From contig OX387612.1 of assembly GCA_947568835.1 (NCBI GenBank), positions 625,001 through 689,000 of the forward strand: a stretch of DNA of 64,000 nt. Reading direction: 5' to 3'. Positions 14,775 through 27,439 of this stretch are shown here, in pieces. A program made the position numbers and the translations under genes. Each line of letters begins with the position of its first letter. Positions within the stretch are counted from its first letter, which is position 1. Source of the DNA: Protonemura montana (Eukaryota; Arthropoda; Insecta; Plecoptera; Nemouridae). The notes beneath the pieces were generated by a model. It had not been told where the DNA came from. It ran no database searches and worked only from the letters and a program-made list of their open reading frames with translations.

Positions 14775-14942
14775 CTAATGCAAAGTTGATTCCCGGCTAC
14801 CAGCTGTTTCCACGCTGATAGCGCTACGCCTCTGTGTGAGTGGCATATCACCCGTAATTTCTTCAATTATATTGCGTACCGAATATTGTGGGAGCCGATA
14901 GAGTTTTATTAATGCTGCCTCCGTCATCCGATCGAATAGCAC
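14775..14942 (-). pseudogene. Fragment of a Harbinger transposase N-terminus
   Basis: An open minus-strand stretch of 55 codons begins VLFDRMTEAALIKLYRLP, then RNIIEEI and RRSAISVE. This is the pattern of HARBI1-type transposases before the catalytic core (a RYRFPR-like motif, a helix, then a SHALPVE-like motif). It is not a copy of the neighbouring Harbinger elements, whose equivalent reads LLQITRLPRALFNEVLDLI. The similarity ends after SVETA and a stop follows. It is a remnant of a more distant family member. Assignment is by pattern only. Confidence 0.5.
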
Positions 14943-14964
14943 TGCGTTTTTCACGTAGCGTCTT

Positions 14965-15485
14965 TTACTGTATGATCATTCGCTGCCAAAGTTGATTTCG
15001 ATCTTGCAGGCGAATCGCTTCCAAAAAATTCCACAGATCCATCTGTTGGAAAATATTAACACATCAACTGTCCATCTTCTTGAAGTTGTTTATTGCATAA
15101 CGAATATAATTCAACGTCGAATCTCTAGACTTCACCAATAGCATCCTGCATCGCACCAACGCCTATTACAATATTCTCCCAACAATATTTTTAGCTATTC
15201 ACGAGTAATTAATACATTAAGTTGTTTTGTTAAATATTAAATGGTTATTACCTTATACCGAAATATTTGAACGCACAGAACGGGAAAATATGACAGCAAA
15301 ATAACTTCTTGTCTCACTTTATCCAAATACGCAGCCGCATCAAGCCACAATTTAAAGCAGCATTCGTATTTGAAACACGCGGCTTTGAACAGAGAAAAAA
15401 TATGCAAATACCTCGCCGCTTTTGCAGCCACTGATACGGCTTTTGCTTTGGAAAAAGTTAGTGAGATTTCGGTGACATATTCAAG
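14965..15485 (-). CDS. Two candidate 3'-terminal exons of an unidentified gene
   Basis: Exon 15,485-15,252 (234 nt, 78 codons) is bounded by TTGAAG and a good donor, AAG|GTAATA. Exon 15,042-14,965 follows an acceptor TTTTCCAACAG and ends in a stop after 25 codons. Both junctions are phase 0, and the joined 103 residues read through without interruption. The composition is protein-like: a helical, Lys/Ala/Phe-rich first part and a Trp- and Arg-containing tail (NFLEAIRLQDRNQLWQR). I do not recognise the family. It could be the end of a host gene transcribed away from EEF1AKMT1, whose start is about 0.5 kb away. A chance open frame cannot be excluded. Confidence 0.35.
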
Positions 15486-16989
15486 CTTCAAATTTTATTT
15501 AATTAATTAAATTATAATTAAATTAACATAATTTAGCCCAGAAGAAACAATTTTTCAACATATCTTTGTTAATTGATATGTATTTGGCAATTAAATAACA
15601 CGCCCTAAGATGTCATCTATTAAATAGTTTTGTTTCCTTACTTTCATATTTATTATTTAAAAAATCGTCGTGCTTAAAGGGTGCTACCGTGCGAATAGAT
15701 TTCAGTGGCAATTAAGCACAGTGGTCGTGCGAATAACCCCCGGCATCTGAAGGTCGCAATTAAGAATAACTGTTTCAAGTATATCTCCAATTTTGAAGAA
15801 AATATATATTAACTCCCTAAATAGTAAACACAAAAAATCCCCATCCCATTTATCCAAAATCTGTCATCTCTCTTACCAGTTCCTGCACCAATTCCCAACA
15901 TACCCTAACGGTCTTTGACCCTAACCGTCTTTGCCCTAACCCCTAACCCCACCAATCTGACAGAAATTTACTTAGACGTAGGTGCACGACTTGTATCAGC
16001 TTGTATCATGTCGAATTTTGACAGTGATGAAGATATTCCTCAACTATCACAAGAAGCTTTAACGGCTCCCAAAGAATTCTACTTGCAACAGATCGAGAAG
16101 CCCGATGAAGTTCTTGACAAAAGCGAAATAATATCCACACATCCAGAGTTTCAGGAGAACTGGGTTAGTTTGTCTAGCAACTCTATTCTATTCCTTTCAG
16201 GTGTAGGCTTGAACCATCTAAGAGTTTAAGAAATAATGTTAAATTACAATGACAAACATGATGACAAACATCAAAGATTGAGGGAGTGAACGTTCGGTTA
16301 ATCATACTTACCTAACATATTGCTTCGACTAGCGTTCACATAACTCTGCCCACCCTTCATGCCAACCCATAAAAGCTGAGTTGATTTCTTGTTGATGCAA
16401 TCAATTTGTCATAATTTCTTTTGTTTTTCTTTAGGATCTTAGCCAGTTTTGGTACGACAATCGAACTGCAAGAGTTCTTGCTAAGGAAGCTGTCAGAATT
16501 CGCAGTGGGAACGGTAAAGCTGCTCTCATCTCCTGCCCAACTCTATATCGGTGAATCAAGGAAGAGTCTTGCAATATTCAAGGTTTGTAACGGACAGATG
16601 ATAGTGGAGATTTGCTCTTACTGCTAAACATTGTTAACATAAAGTTCGTAGGCAATAATGACCGATACATTCTTGTGCATGAGTTTTATTTGAAACTAAG
16701 GAATTGGCAAATAAAAGACAGTGAGGCCCGGTGAGGCCTATTAGGGTAAGTTCATTTAAAAATAAGTTTTACAAGCCAATTGTCAAAGCTAAATTAGTAA
16801 AGTTTTTTTTTTAGTATTTTTAACAACTGTCAGTTAAGTAGTTTATCTCTGACAAAAACATAATGAATTTCTTACATAACAATAAAAATAATAATAATAT
16901 TAATTTCTATATTGTCACGATTGACAATAAGGTATGAGACTTGTCAATTTCTACACAGATTATGAGGTACATGTTACATTCGTGTCAAC

Positions 16990-17575
16990 AGATAAAAATG
17001 CATTTAAAATGCATTTAAAATAAGAAAGTTTTTTAAAACATTTTTTAATTTATAGTCGTTTGATTCTTTGGTCTAAATAATGTAAATAGCCAGTGCTTTG
17101 TTGTATAGCTTTATACTAACTGTTATAGGATTCTTTTTTCAAATTTTGATGCTCTTTTTCTTAATTTTAAGACATGACTATTTCTTGTCAAATATCCATG
17201 CGTAGAATAACAGTGACTTGTCAATTGTTTATTATCTATAATTAGGCATAATGCACTTTATATACAAACACAAGGTAATGTCAGGATTTTAAATTTAATA
17301 AAATATGGCTTACATAAAACTTTGTAAAACATGTCGGCAGTGTAAGGATTAGACGTGACTTGAGCCAGGTACCTTATCGCTCTTTTCTCGAGAACAAACA
17401 ATCTTTTAATGTGATACAATTGGCCCCACAGTAAAATTACATATGTTAGTCTTGGATGGAAGTAAGATTAGTACACCAGCTTTACAGTCGATATGTCACA
17501 GATTTGCATTAACCTTTTAACAAGAATATAACCAGAGGCTACCTTCTTGCAGACGACATCAATCAATAACAACCG
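16990..17575 (-). pseudogene. LINE reverse-transcriptase C-terminal fragment (minus strand)
   Basis: Read on minus, the stretch parallels the C-terminal part of the plus-strand LINE next to it: CKKVASGYILVKRL, then RLTYVILLWG, then KRAIRYLAQVTSNPY. Stops and frameshifts interrupt it, and it decays towards 17,000 through a recognisable KLYNKALAIY segment. It belongs to the same broad non-LTR group but is clearly a different, older copy. It lies in intron 2 of EEF1AKMT1. Confidence 0.6.
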
Positions 17576-17589
17576 TTTCACAGCCCACT

Positions 17590-19291
17590 CGATCATTGGA
17601 ACAGGGAATCTTTCCATCTGTCCTTAAAGTTGCGAAAATAGTCCCAATCTTCAAAAAAGGGGATCAAACGAATGTGGAAAACTACAGACCAATATCAATA
17701 CTCTCGGTCTTTGCGAAAATTTTTGAAAAAGCCTTCCATAAACGTGTCTTATCGTTTCTTACCAATTGTTCACTGATTAACAAAAAACAACACGGATTTC
17801 TCAAAGCTAAATCTACAACCACAGCCTCAGCTGCCTTTGTCCAGGATGTCATACAAGCGCTAAACAATCACGAAGAAACTCTAGGGCTATATTATGACTT
17901 TTCCAAGGCTTTTGACCTGGTAAACCATGAGCTACTCCTCGCTAAATTAAATTCACTTGGTATCCGCGGCATAGCTGGCGCATGGATTAAATCTTATATA
18001 TCAAACTGGAAAAAGATAGGATACATCTCAAACAATGGTTGTGTAGCGTCATCATCGGAAACGATTAGAAATATTGGGATCCCTCGGGGTGGTACACTTT
18101 CCCCCCTCTTGTTTATCTTGTTTACAAACGATATTGGGGACCATGTGACTCTAGGCAAATTAACGCTGTTTGCCGATGACACGAGCCAACTCATCAGCTC
18201 GGCTAACAAAAATGCTTCCTCTTTAGCAAACAGAGCAGTGGCCCAGGTACAAAAATGATCTGAAAATAACCACCTAATCCTCAATGAAAACAAAACAGTA
18301 TTAATGAAATTTAAAGCGAACCACAAGCCACATCAATCTAGCCCACTGGTTGTAATATCCCACAAAAGTATGCCGAGTCAATCGGAAGTAAAATTTCTAG
18401 GCCTAATATTAGATGATACACTAAATTGTTCAAGCCACATCAACTACACTTGTAAAAAGGTAGCATCAGGGTGTTATCTGATCAAAAAATTAATAGAGGT
18501 TTCATCATTAGAAACTACGAAAATGGTATACTTTGCGTGTATTGAATCTCGGCTCCGGTATGGAATAATCCTGTGGGGTAATGCATCTAATGTCCAGCGA
18601 CTGTTCAAATTGCAAAAGAGAGCGATTAGATTCATGGTCAAAGCCAGCCCTAATCCTTGTGGTTTGGAAAAAGGACTCTTGCAGAACTTTATATAAGTCA
18701 TTAAAAATTCAGACACTTACTGGCCTTTATATCTCCCAGGTCATAATGTATGCGACTCATCAAGAGCCTTCATCTACACATACAGTAAATCACAAATACA
18801 AAACCAGAAACAACCATAACTAACCCCTAGATAAGCCAAATCTTAATATCTTCAAAAAAGCTCCTTTCTACGTAGGCTGCCAAATGTATAATGCGCTACC
18901 AAAAGAACTCCAGAGAAGGTCTGATAAGTCGTTTAAACGTAAGCTCAACACTTTCCTCCTAGACAATTGTTTTTACAGCATTAAGGAATTCTTTGATTAT
19001 TGCCACCACAAATAGACCATGTACAGTATAAGAAATGTATGATAAGTCGAGGACAATGGACTAATTTATATAATTATATATAATTTCTAGAATATTATAG
19101 AACATTATAATTTGTATTATAATTTTTTATTAACCTCTATATTTTTGTATTTTGTATTATTTTCTATATTATTACTAGTGACTACTGCAATAAACGCAGA
19201 AATTCTTGAAGCAAATCTAACTGTCAATATAACATGTAATGTTTAACATGACAATAAAATAAAATAAAAAATAAATAAATAAAAAAATAAA
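17590..19291 (+). pseudogene. 5'-truncated non-LTR retrotransposon (Jockey-like ORF2 end)
   Basis: The open frame from about 17,596 starts inside reverse transcriptase: VPIFKKGD and NYRPISILS (domain 1), YYDFSKAFD (catalytic Asp), GIPRGGTLSP, and LFADDTSQL (the FADD box). A TGA at 18,256-18,258 stands where related proteins usually have Trp (before SENNHLILNENKT). A frameshift near 18,680 moves the frame to KSLKIQTLTGLY. The C-terminus (FKKAPFYVGCQMYNALPKEL) ends at 19,013. The 3' end has an AAAT-type tail at 19,252-19,291. It is a dead copy sitting in intron 2 of EEF1AKMT1. I place it near the Jockey/I group from motif wording only. Confidence 0.82.
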
Positions 19292-19405
19292 GATCCATTT
19301 TTAACATGAAAGCAACTCACACAAATTGACACTTTGTCATCTCATTTTCATTAAAATACATTCTCATTCTCATCAAATACACTAAAATCATCTCAAAAAG
19401 CAAGT

Positions 19406-19482
19406 GTCCAAGTAGCTCAATGGGTTAGAGTAGGTAACACCCGCGACAGGTGGAGATCGGGGTTCAAATCCCCATTTGGGCA
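19406..19482 (+). tRNA. tRNA-like sequence (SINE head or tRNA pseudogene)
   Basis: GTCCAAG pairs with TTTGGGC (with G-T wobbles) and is followed by A as discriminator. Box A (TAGCTCAATGGG) and box B (GGTTCAAATCC) are both good, and the D and T arms can fold. About five extra bases lie before the anticodon arm, and the loop CGCGACA lacks the usual U33, so I do not assign an anticodon. A Pol III-derived SINE head is more likely than a working tRNA. Confidence 0.5.
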
Positions 19483-19601
19483 TCAATTTTTAAGACGTTT
19501 GTAGTGTTTATAATAATAAAATACCCCGCGCCTTGCATGCGATTGCAATTTAAATAATATTTCATCTCAATACGGACAGCGTTGACATTGTGATGTGACG
19601 T

Positions 19602-20023
19602 CGTTGAGTGCAGGTTCTAGGTAGAGTTTCAACGTCAATGTTACAGTCTCTGTGTGAAAGATGGCCGCCAAATGACTACCTTACCGACAAAAATGCAGAG
19701 TACCGGAACATTACGTTAAGTGAAGCCACTGTCGTATGAAATTTAATTTCGATATTTCTCGTAGGTTACTCGCTTTTTAATATCGTTACGTGTTTATCAA
19801 TCGTTGAGGTAAACATTGATGGAGATTTTTTGAGCACGAAAAGTTTCAAAAGCGAGTTAACCTACGAGAAATATCGAAATTAAAATTCATACGACAGTGG
19901 CTCCACTTAACGTGATGTTCCGGTACTCTGCATTTTTGTCGGTAAGGTAGTCATTTGGCGGCCATCTTTCACGCAGAGACTGTAACATTGACGTTGAAAC
20001 TATACCTAGAACCTGCACTCAAC
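19602..20023. repeat. Foldback element: 176-bp inverted repeats around a 70-bp spacer
   Basis: 19,602-19,777 and 19,848-20,023 are near-perfect reverse complements, differing at a handful of bases. The outermost bases read CGTTGAGTGCAGG on the left and its complement on the right. There is no coding capacity. It resembles a foldback-type MITE and lies in intron 2 of EEF1AKMT1. Confidence 0.9.
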
Positions 20024-20340
20024 GGTGTAACATTGACGTTGAAACTCTACCTATAAACTACACTCAACGGTGTAACATTGACGTTGAAACTCTACCTATA
20101 AACTACACTCAACGGTGTAACATTGACGTTGAAACTCTACCTATAAACTACACTCAACGGTGTAACATTGACGTTGAAACTCTACCTATAAACTACACTC
20201 AACGGTGTAACATTGACGTTGAAACTCTACCGAGAACCTGCACTCAACGGTGTAACATTGACGTTGAAACTCTACCTAGAACCTGCACTCAACGGTGTAA
20301 CATTGACGTTGAAACTCTACCTATAAACTACACTCAACGG
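19981..20340. repeat. 45-bp satellite, eight copies, grown from the foldback end
   Basis: Units begin TGTAACATTGACGTTGAAAC at 19,981, 20,026, 20,071, 20,116, 20,161, 20,206, 20,251 and 20,296. The first unit is the outermost 43-45 bp of the right arm of the foldback element. The left terminus has a single unit. Two variants (CTATAAACTACAC and CTAGAACCTGCAC) alternate irregularly. Confidence 0.92.
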
Positions 20341-21008
20341 TAACGTGTTTAACAGCGTTGCTCTGTGTGGAGGAAGTCTTGAAGTTTCAATGAGGCACGG
20401 CTCGTCATCTTCAGGAGATTGTTTCTCTAAAAAACTTTAAACAATATTTAACTTGCGTATACTTACTTAAGCTAAGAAATAAATGTGGAATTAGTTATTA
20501 ATGCTCTGCAAGTGCTCATTGTCCATGGTAAACAATCAAAGACAGCAAAAAAAAAAATCTCACTTTACATATCTAGTTATCTACTTAGTTGTTAGCAAAG
20601 TTGTTGGCCTAATAGTTAACATTATATAACTTGTCTTCATCGTTCTATCTTTGTTTTCCAGTCACATTGTTTGAGTTTGACGACCGCTTTGCATCGTACG
20701 GTTCCGACTTCATAACATATGACTACAACTTACCACTTGACGTTCCTCCTGAGCTTGCTAATAGCTTTGACATTGTCATCGCCGACCCACCGTTTCTCTC
20801 TGAAGAATGCCTGACGAAGACTTTGGAAACCGTGAAGCATTTAGCGAGAGACAAGATAGTCATGTGTACAGGTGACGTCATGCAGGACTTGGCAAAGAAA
20901 CAACTGAATCTTGAAAGAACCAATTTTCAACCTCACCATAAAAACAACTTAGCTAACCAGTTCTGTTGCTATTCTAATTACGACATGGACAGGCATTTAA
21001 TACTTGAA

Positions 21009-21036
21009 CTAGCAGTACCCGATGCCTAACGGCACC
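21009..21036 (-). other. Helitron A 3' terminus with hairpin and CTAG end
   Basis: On minus: TGCC-GTTA-GGCA, then TCGGGTACTG and CTAG. A stem-loop followed about 10 nt later by CTRR is the classical Helitron 3' signal. Variants occur at 34,721 (GCC-GTA-GGC), 37,219, 41,156, 44,381, 55,934 and 59,997, always with CTAGCAG in plus orientation. Confidence 0.85.
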
Positions 21037-21866
21037 TGTTGTTCTTATCCCTAGTGGTTTTATTTTAGTATTAGTATTGTCTTTGAACTTGGATTAACAA
21101 TTACAAATAGCTCACTACTGTTTTTCTAGTACCCTATGCCCATAGGGCATATGCCGATAGGATAGATCATGACAAAAATATATGGGCCTAGGCCAAAATC
21201 TAGTCCCTAAGCCCTGGGACCGAACTGAGACTTTACACTTAATGTAGCCTCTACGCATACATTTAAGAAACTTTTATGGGACAACAAAATAAAGTACTGA
21301 GAAAATGTCAAGAAAACAAAGTATTATGCCATTACGACTTGATGTACCATACTATACCTGATTTCCGCCAGTACCTTCAACGATGCTGGCTAACCAGCAG
21401 CATTGCTTATAAGGACACAACCATTTGGTGTGCTTTTTGGACAGAAAGGAATCATTACAAATATTTTTGGTTTGGTTTTAGTGACGAAGGTTTTTTTTTT
21501 GAAGATTAAACAAAAGAAAATGTACCTATTAATTATTGTAATTTTTATTTGCCAATATTATGATCATTCTTACAAATATAAGAAATATTCACATGGTTAC
21601 GACGATTTGCGTTGAAAACTTTGACCATTTGAAAGCAACAGTCAATGCAGACCTGCCATGTCGCAGTAGCGCCACTGTTCATTCGTAATTGAAAGTAATC
21701 TCCGCAATGGTGCCATGAAGAAGTTCCTTCTCCACGATTGGCAGGGGGAGGGGGTCTAAAACAAAATAAAAATAGACGGCAAGAGAGAGGCACCATTCTT
21801 GGAGAAATGAAAAGTTTCTAAATGTATTCAAGCTGTTAAGTGAGAGAATTTTAAAAATATTTGTTA

Positions 21867-21893
21867 TGCCGGGGCCCCCATCCCGCCCCGGCA
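21867..21893. other. Perfect 9-bp GC-rich hairpin in Helitron 3' region
   Basis: TGCCGGGGC and GCCCCGGCA are separated by a 9-base loop. The same hairpin lies at 45,243-45,269 in Helitron B. It stands out in AT-rich surroundings and sits about 0.85 kb inside the 3' end. Its function is unknown. Confidence 0.6.
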
Positions 21894-21987
21894 GCATGGC
21901 GATCGTCGCACACTACATCGCCTCTGCCTTACACTATCAAAGATTGTGCAGCCCGTTGCAAGCAACAGGAATCTCTGATGTGCGGAC

Positions 21988-22380
21988 ATGCAAGGATTCA
22001 TGCAAGGATCAACTGTGTTGGATAGGTAGGATGCATTGATCAGTTTTTAGACTGATGCAATGCTATCATGCTTGGTGGTTAGTTGGTTTGACATTCCAAG
22101 ATGGAATCAAGAAGAGAGATGCAAGGATTCATGCAAGGATCAACTGTGTCGGATAGGTGGGATGCATTGTTCAGTTTTTAGACTGATGCAATGCTATCAT
22201 GCTTGGTGGTTAGTTGGTTTGACATTCCAAGATAGAATCAAGAAGAGAGATGCAAGGATTCATGCAAGGATCAACTGTGTCGGATAGGTGGGATGCATTG
22301 TTCAGTTTTTAGACTGGTATAATGCTGTCATGCTTGGTTGGTAGTTGGTTTGACATTCCAAGATAGAATCAAGAAGAGAG
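21988..22380. repeat. 131-bp tandem repeat in Helitron A, three copies
   Basis: By eye the same array as at 65-457. Helitron B has two copies. Confidence 0.85.
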
Positions 22381-22571
22381 AAACATGCAGTAAAAAGACC
22401 GACACGAAAGTAAGATTGTGACCTTAAAAAAATTGCAAACATGCAGATAGAAAACAGCAGGTTGCATAACTATTAACTTCTTACTAACCAACTTCTACTA
22501 CTTACTACTTAGTAACTACTTTACTAAATCTACGATATGTTTTTTTATTTTTATTTTTTTTTTGGAACATG

Positions 22572-22878
22572 TGTCAGCATTGTATTTTTGGCTAGTGCAG
22601 TACTGTGTATTTTAATGTTGCGCGGGTCTGTCCGCCATCTTTGTAGCTAGGGAGCGGAACGCTAGGGTGAACCTTGCGCTAGGGCTAGGAGAGCCATGTT
22701 TGTAAAACAAGGGAGTCGGCTGAGAGCAGCGCTGTAGAGAGGTTGTGTGAGACCTGTGTGGTCGGTGAGGGTGGTTGTTATTAAAACTGGTTGGATTGAC
22801 GAATTGTGTGTGTTATTGAAGAGAGCGAAGATAGATGGAAACCTGACATAATAGTGAAGCGGGAAAACGAAGCTGACA
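22572..22878 (+). repeat. 5' LTR of copy 2
   Basis: 307 bp, TGTCAGC to GCTGACA. It appears identical to the 3' LTR of this copy and to the 5' LTR of copy 1. Confidence 0.88.
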
Positions 22879-23199
22879 TAATCAGAAGTGGGATAAATTG
22901 ATTTTTACCTACAAGTGCCTTGCGAAGGAGGTAGAAGCGAGCGAGCGGCGGCAAAGCGTGTTGCGTTTTGTTGTTGCGGACGAAAACGTACCTAAGTGAC
23001 ATTCTGCGATCACGAAAAAAAAAAAAGGACTTGAGCAGCTTGTGGCGATTGTATTTTGGTGTTTTTGTCATAGTATTTTGTATTTTGTTGTAGGATTGCG
23101 TTGATTTAGCGAGATTTATAGCGACTAGGCACCTCGTGTTCGCAACTTCCGGTGCGCGCCATTTTCCTCGTGTGCAGTTAAACATTTTGGATATAGTAA

Positions 23200-26604
<3,405 letters not shown>

Positions 26605-26703
26605 ACTTTGTTTAGACTTAACGTAGAATTAGTTATACTATTGTTTTGTTAACTGTTGTATGTTCTTGGCCAATTGAGGACAATTTTAAAACAGAATGGC
26701 CGA

Positions 26704-27010
26704 TGTCAGCATTGTATTTTTGGCTAGTGCAGTACTGTGTATTTTAATGTTGCGCGGGTCTGTCCGCCATCTTTGTAGCTAGGGAGCGGAACGCTAGGGT
26801 GAACCTTGCGCTAGGGCTAGGAGAGCCATGTTTGTAAAACAAGGGAGTCGGCTGAGAGCAGCGCTGTAGAGAGGTTGTGTGAGACCTGTGTGGTCGGTGA
26901 GGGTGGTTGTTATTAAAACTGGTTGGATTGACGAATTGTGTGTGTTATTGAAGAGAGCGAAGATAGATGGAAACCTGACATAATAGTGAAGCGGGAAAAC
27001 GAAGCTGACA
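26704..27010 (+). repeat. 3' LTR of copy 2
   Basis: 307 bp, apparently identical to the 5' LTR at 22,572-22,878. It is followed by TAAG and then by sequence that matches 46,087 onwards in Helitron B. Confidence 0.88.
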
Positions 27011-27439
27011 TAAGCATGACATGCAGATAGAAAACAGCAGGCTGCATTTCTAATACTTTAAGTTAGAAGTAACTACTTTACTAAATGTATGTACAGTATT
27101 ATTTTTTTTAATTTTTTTTTTAAACAGCATTCAAATTTGAAGTACCTTTACCAAATCAATTAATTTACATGCATTATTGTCTAGCTCTAAGAGGAGCAGT
27201 TCCGTTAGAGTGTCCACATGCGAGCGCAATGGTCGTGAAGTTAAAGGGCTATGCGGCGTCCGGTGCTTTATACCTGCAGCAGAAAAGCGTGTCAGCATGG
27301 TGAAATATATGGGAATTGGGTTGCTACCTGCCGTGCTAGTCACGGTTCCTGGTCTGCCCTACCTAGCTTTACTGAATTTAAATTTATCTAGGAAATGTTA
27401 CCGCTATTGCAAATGTAAGGGATAGTACAATGATAGGAT

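Larger units (their letters stand above)
16008..21029 (+). pseudogene. EEF1AKMT1: EEF1AKMT1 (N6AMT2), three exons, with in-frame stop and Helitron-derived end
   Basis: Exon 1 (16,008-16,163) encodes the acidic start, SDEDIPQLSQEAL, and ends at GENW-type residues (QENW). Exon 2 (16,435-16,582) begins DLSQFWYDNRTA. Exon 3 (20,662-21,029) carries FEFDDRF and the motif-IV region ADPPFLSEEC, where vertebrate relatives have DPPY. Known members methylate Lys79 of translation factor eEF1A. Junctions are AG/GT and phases agree (0, then 1). The joined frame is 223 codons against about 214 in human. Two oddities stand out: a TGA at 16,552-16,554, in frame within exon 2, and the last seven triplets (LAVPDA and stop) come from the 3' terminus of Helitron A. 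The TGA would remove most of the methyltransferase fold. A sequencing error or polymorphism is possible. Confidence 0.85.

Noticed and set aside
14557-14818. Possible exon with WMLQLVEDWLVPRF-like reading on plus
   Set aside because: No family recognised, no clear splice sites, and it partly overlaps the Harbinger fragment on the other strand.
15900-15952. Telomere-like CCCTAAC words
   Set aside because: Only a few imperfect copies in ordinary intergenic sequence; no array.
16552-16554. TGA in EEF1AKMT1 as selenocysteine
   Set aside because: The family has no selenocysteine member that I know of, and the gene's 3' end is a transposon with no reason to hold a SECIS element.
16990-19291. Twin-priming inversion of a single LINE insertion
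   Set aside because: The inverted fragment covers the same C-terminal coding region as the plus copy, whereas twin priming inverts a non-overlapping 5' part.
19406-19482. A functional tRNA gene
   Set aside because: Five extra bases before the anticodon arm and no U33; boxes A and B alone fit a SINE head better.
19981-20340. CRISPR-like appearance of evenly spaced repeats (also 61,262-61,812 and 5,015-5,300)
   Set aside because: The whole period is repeated with no unique spacers, and the context is an animal genome.
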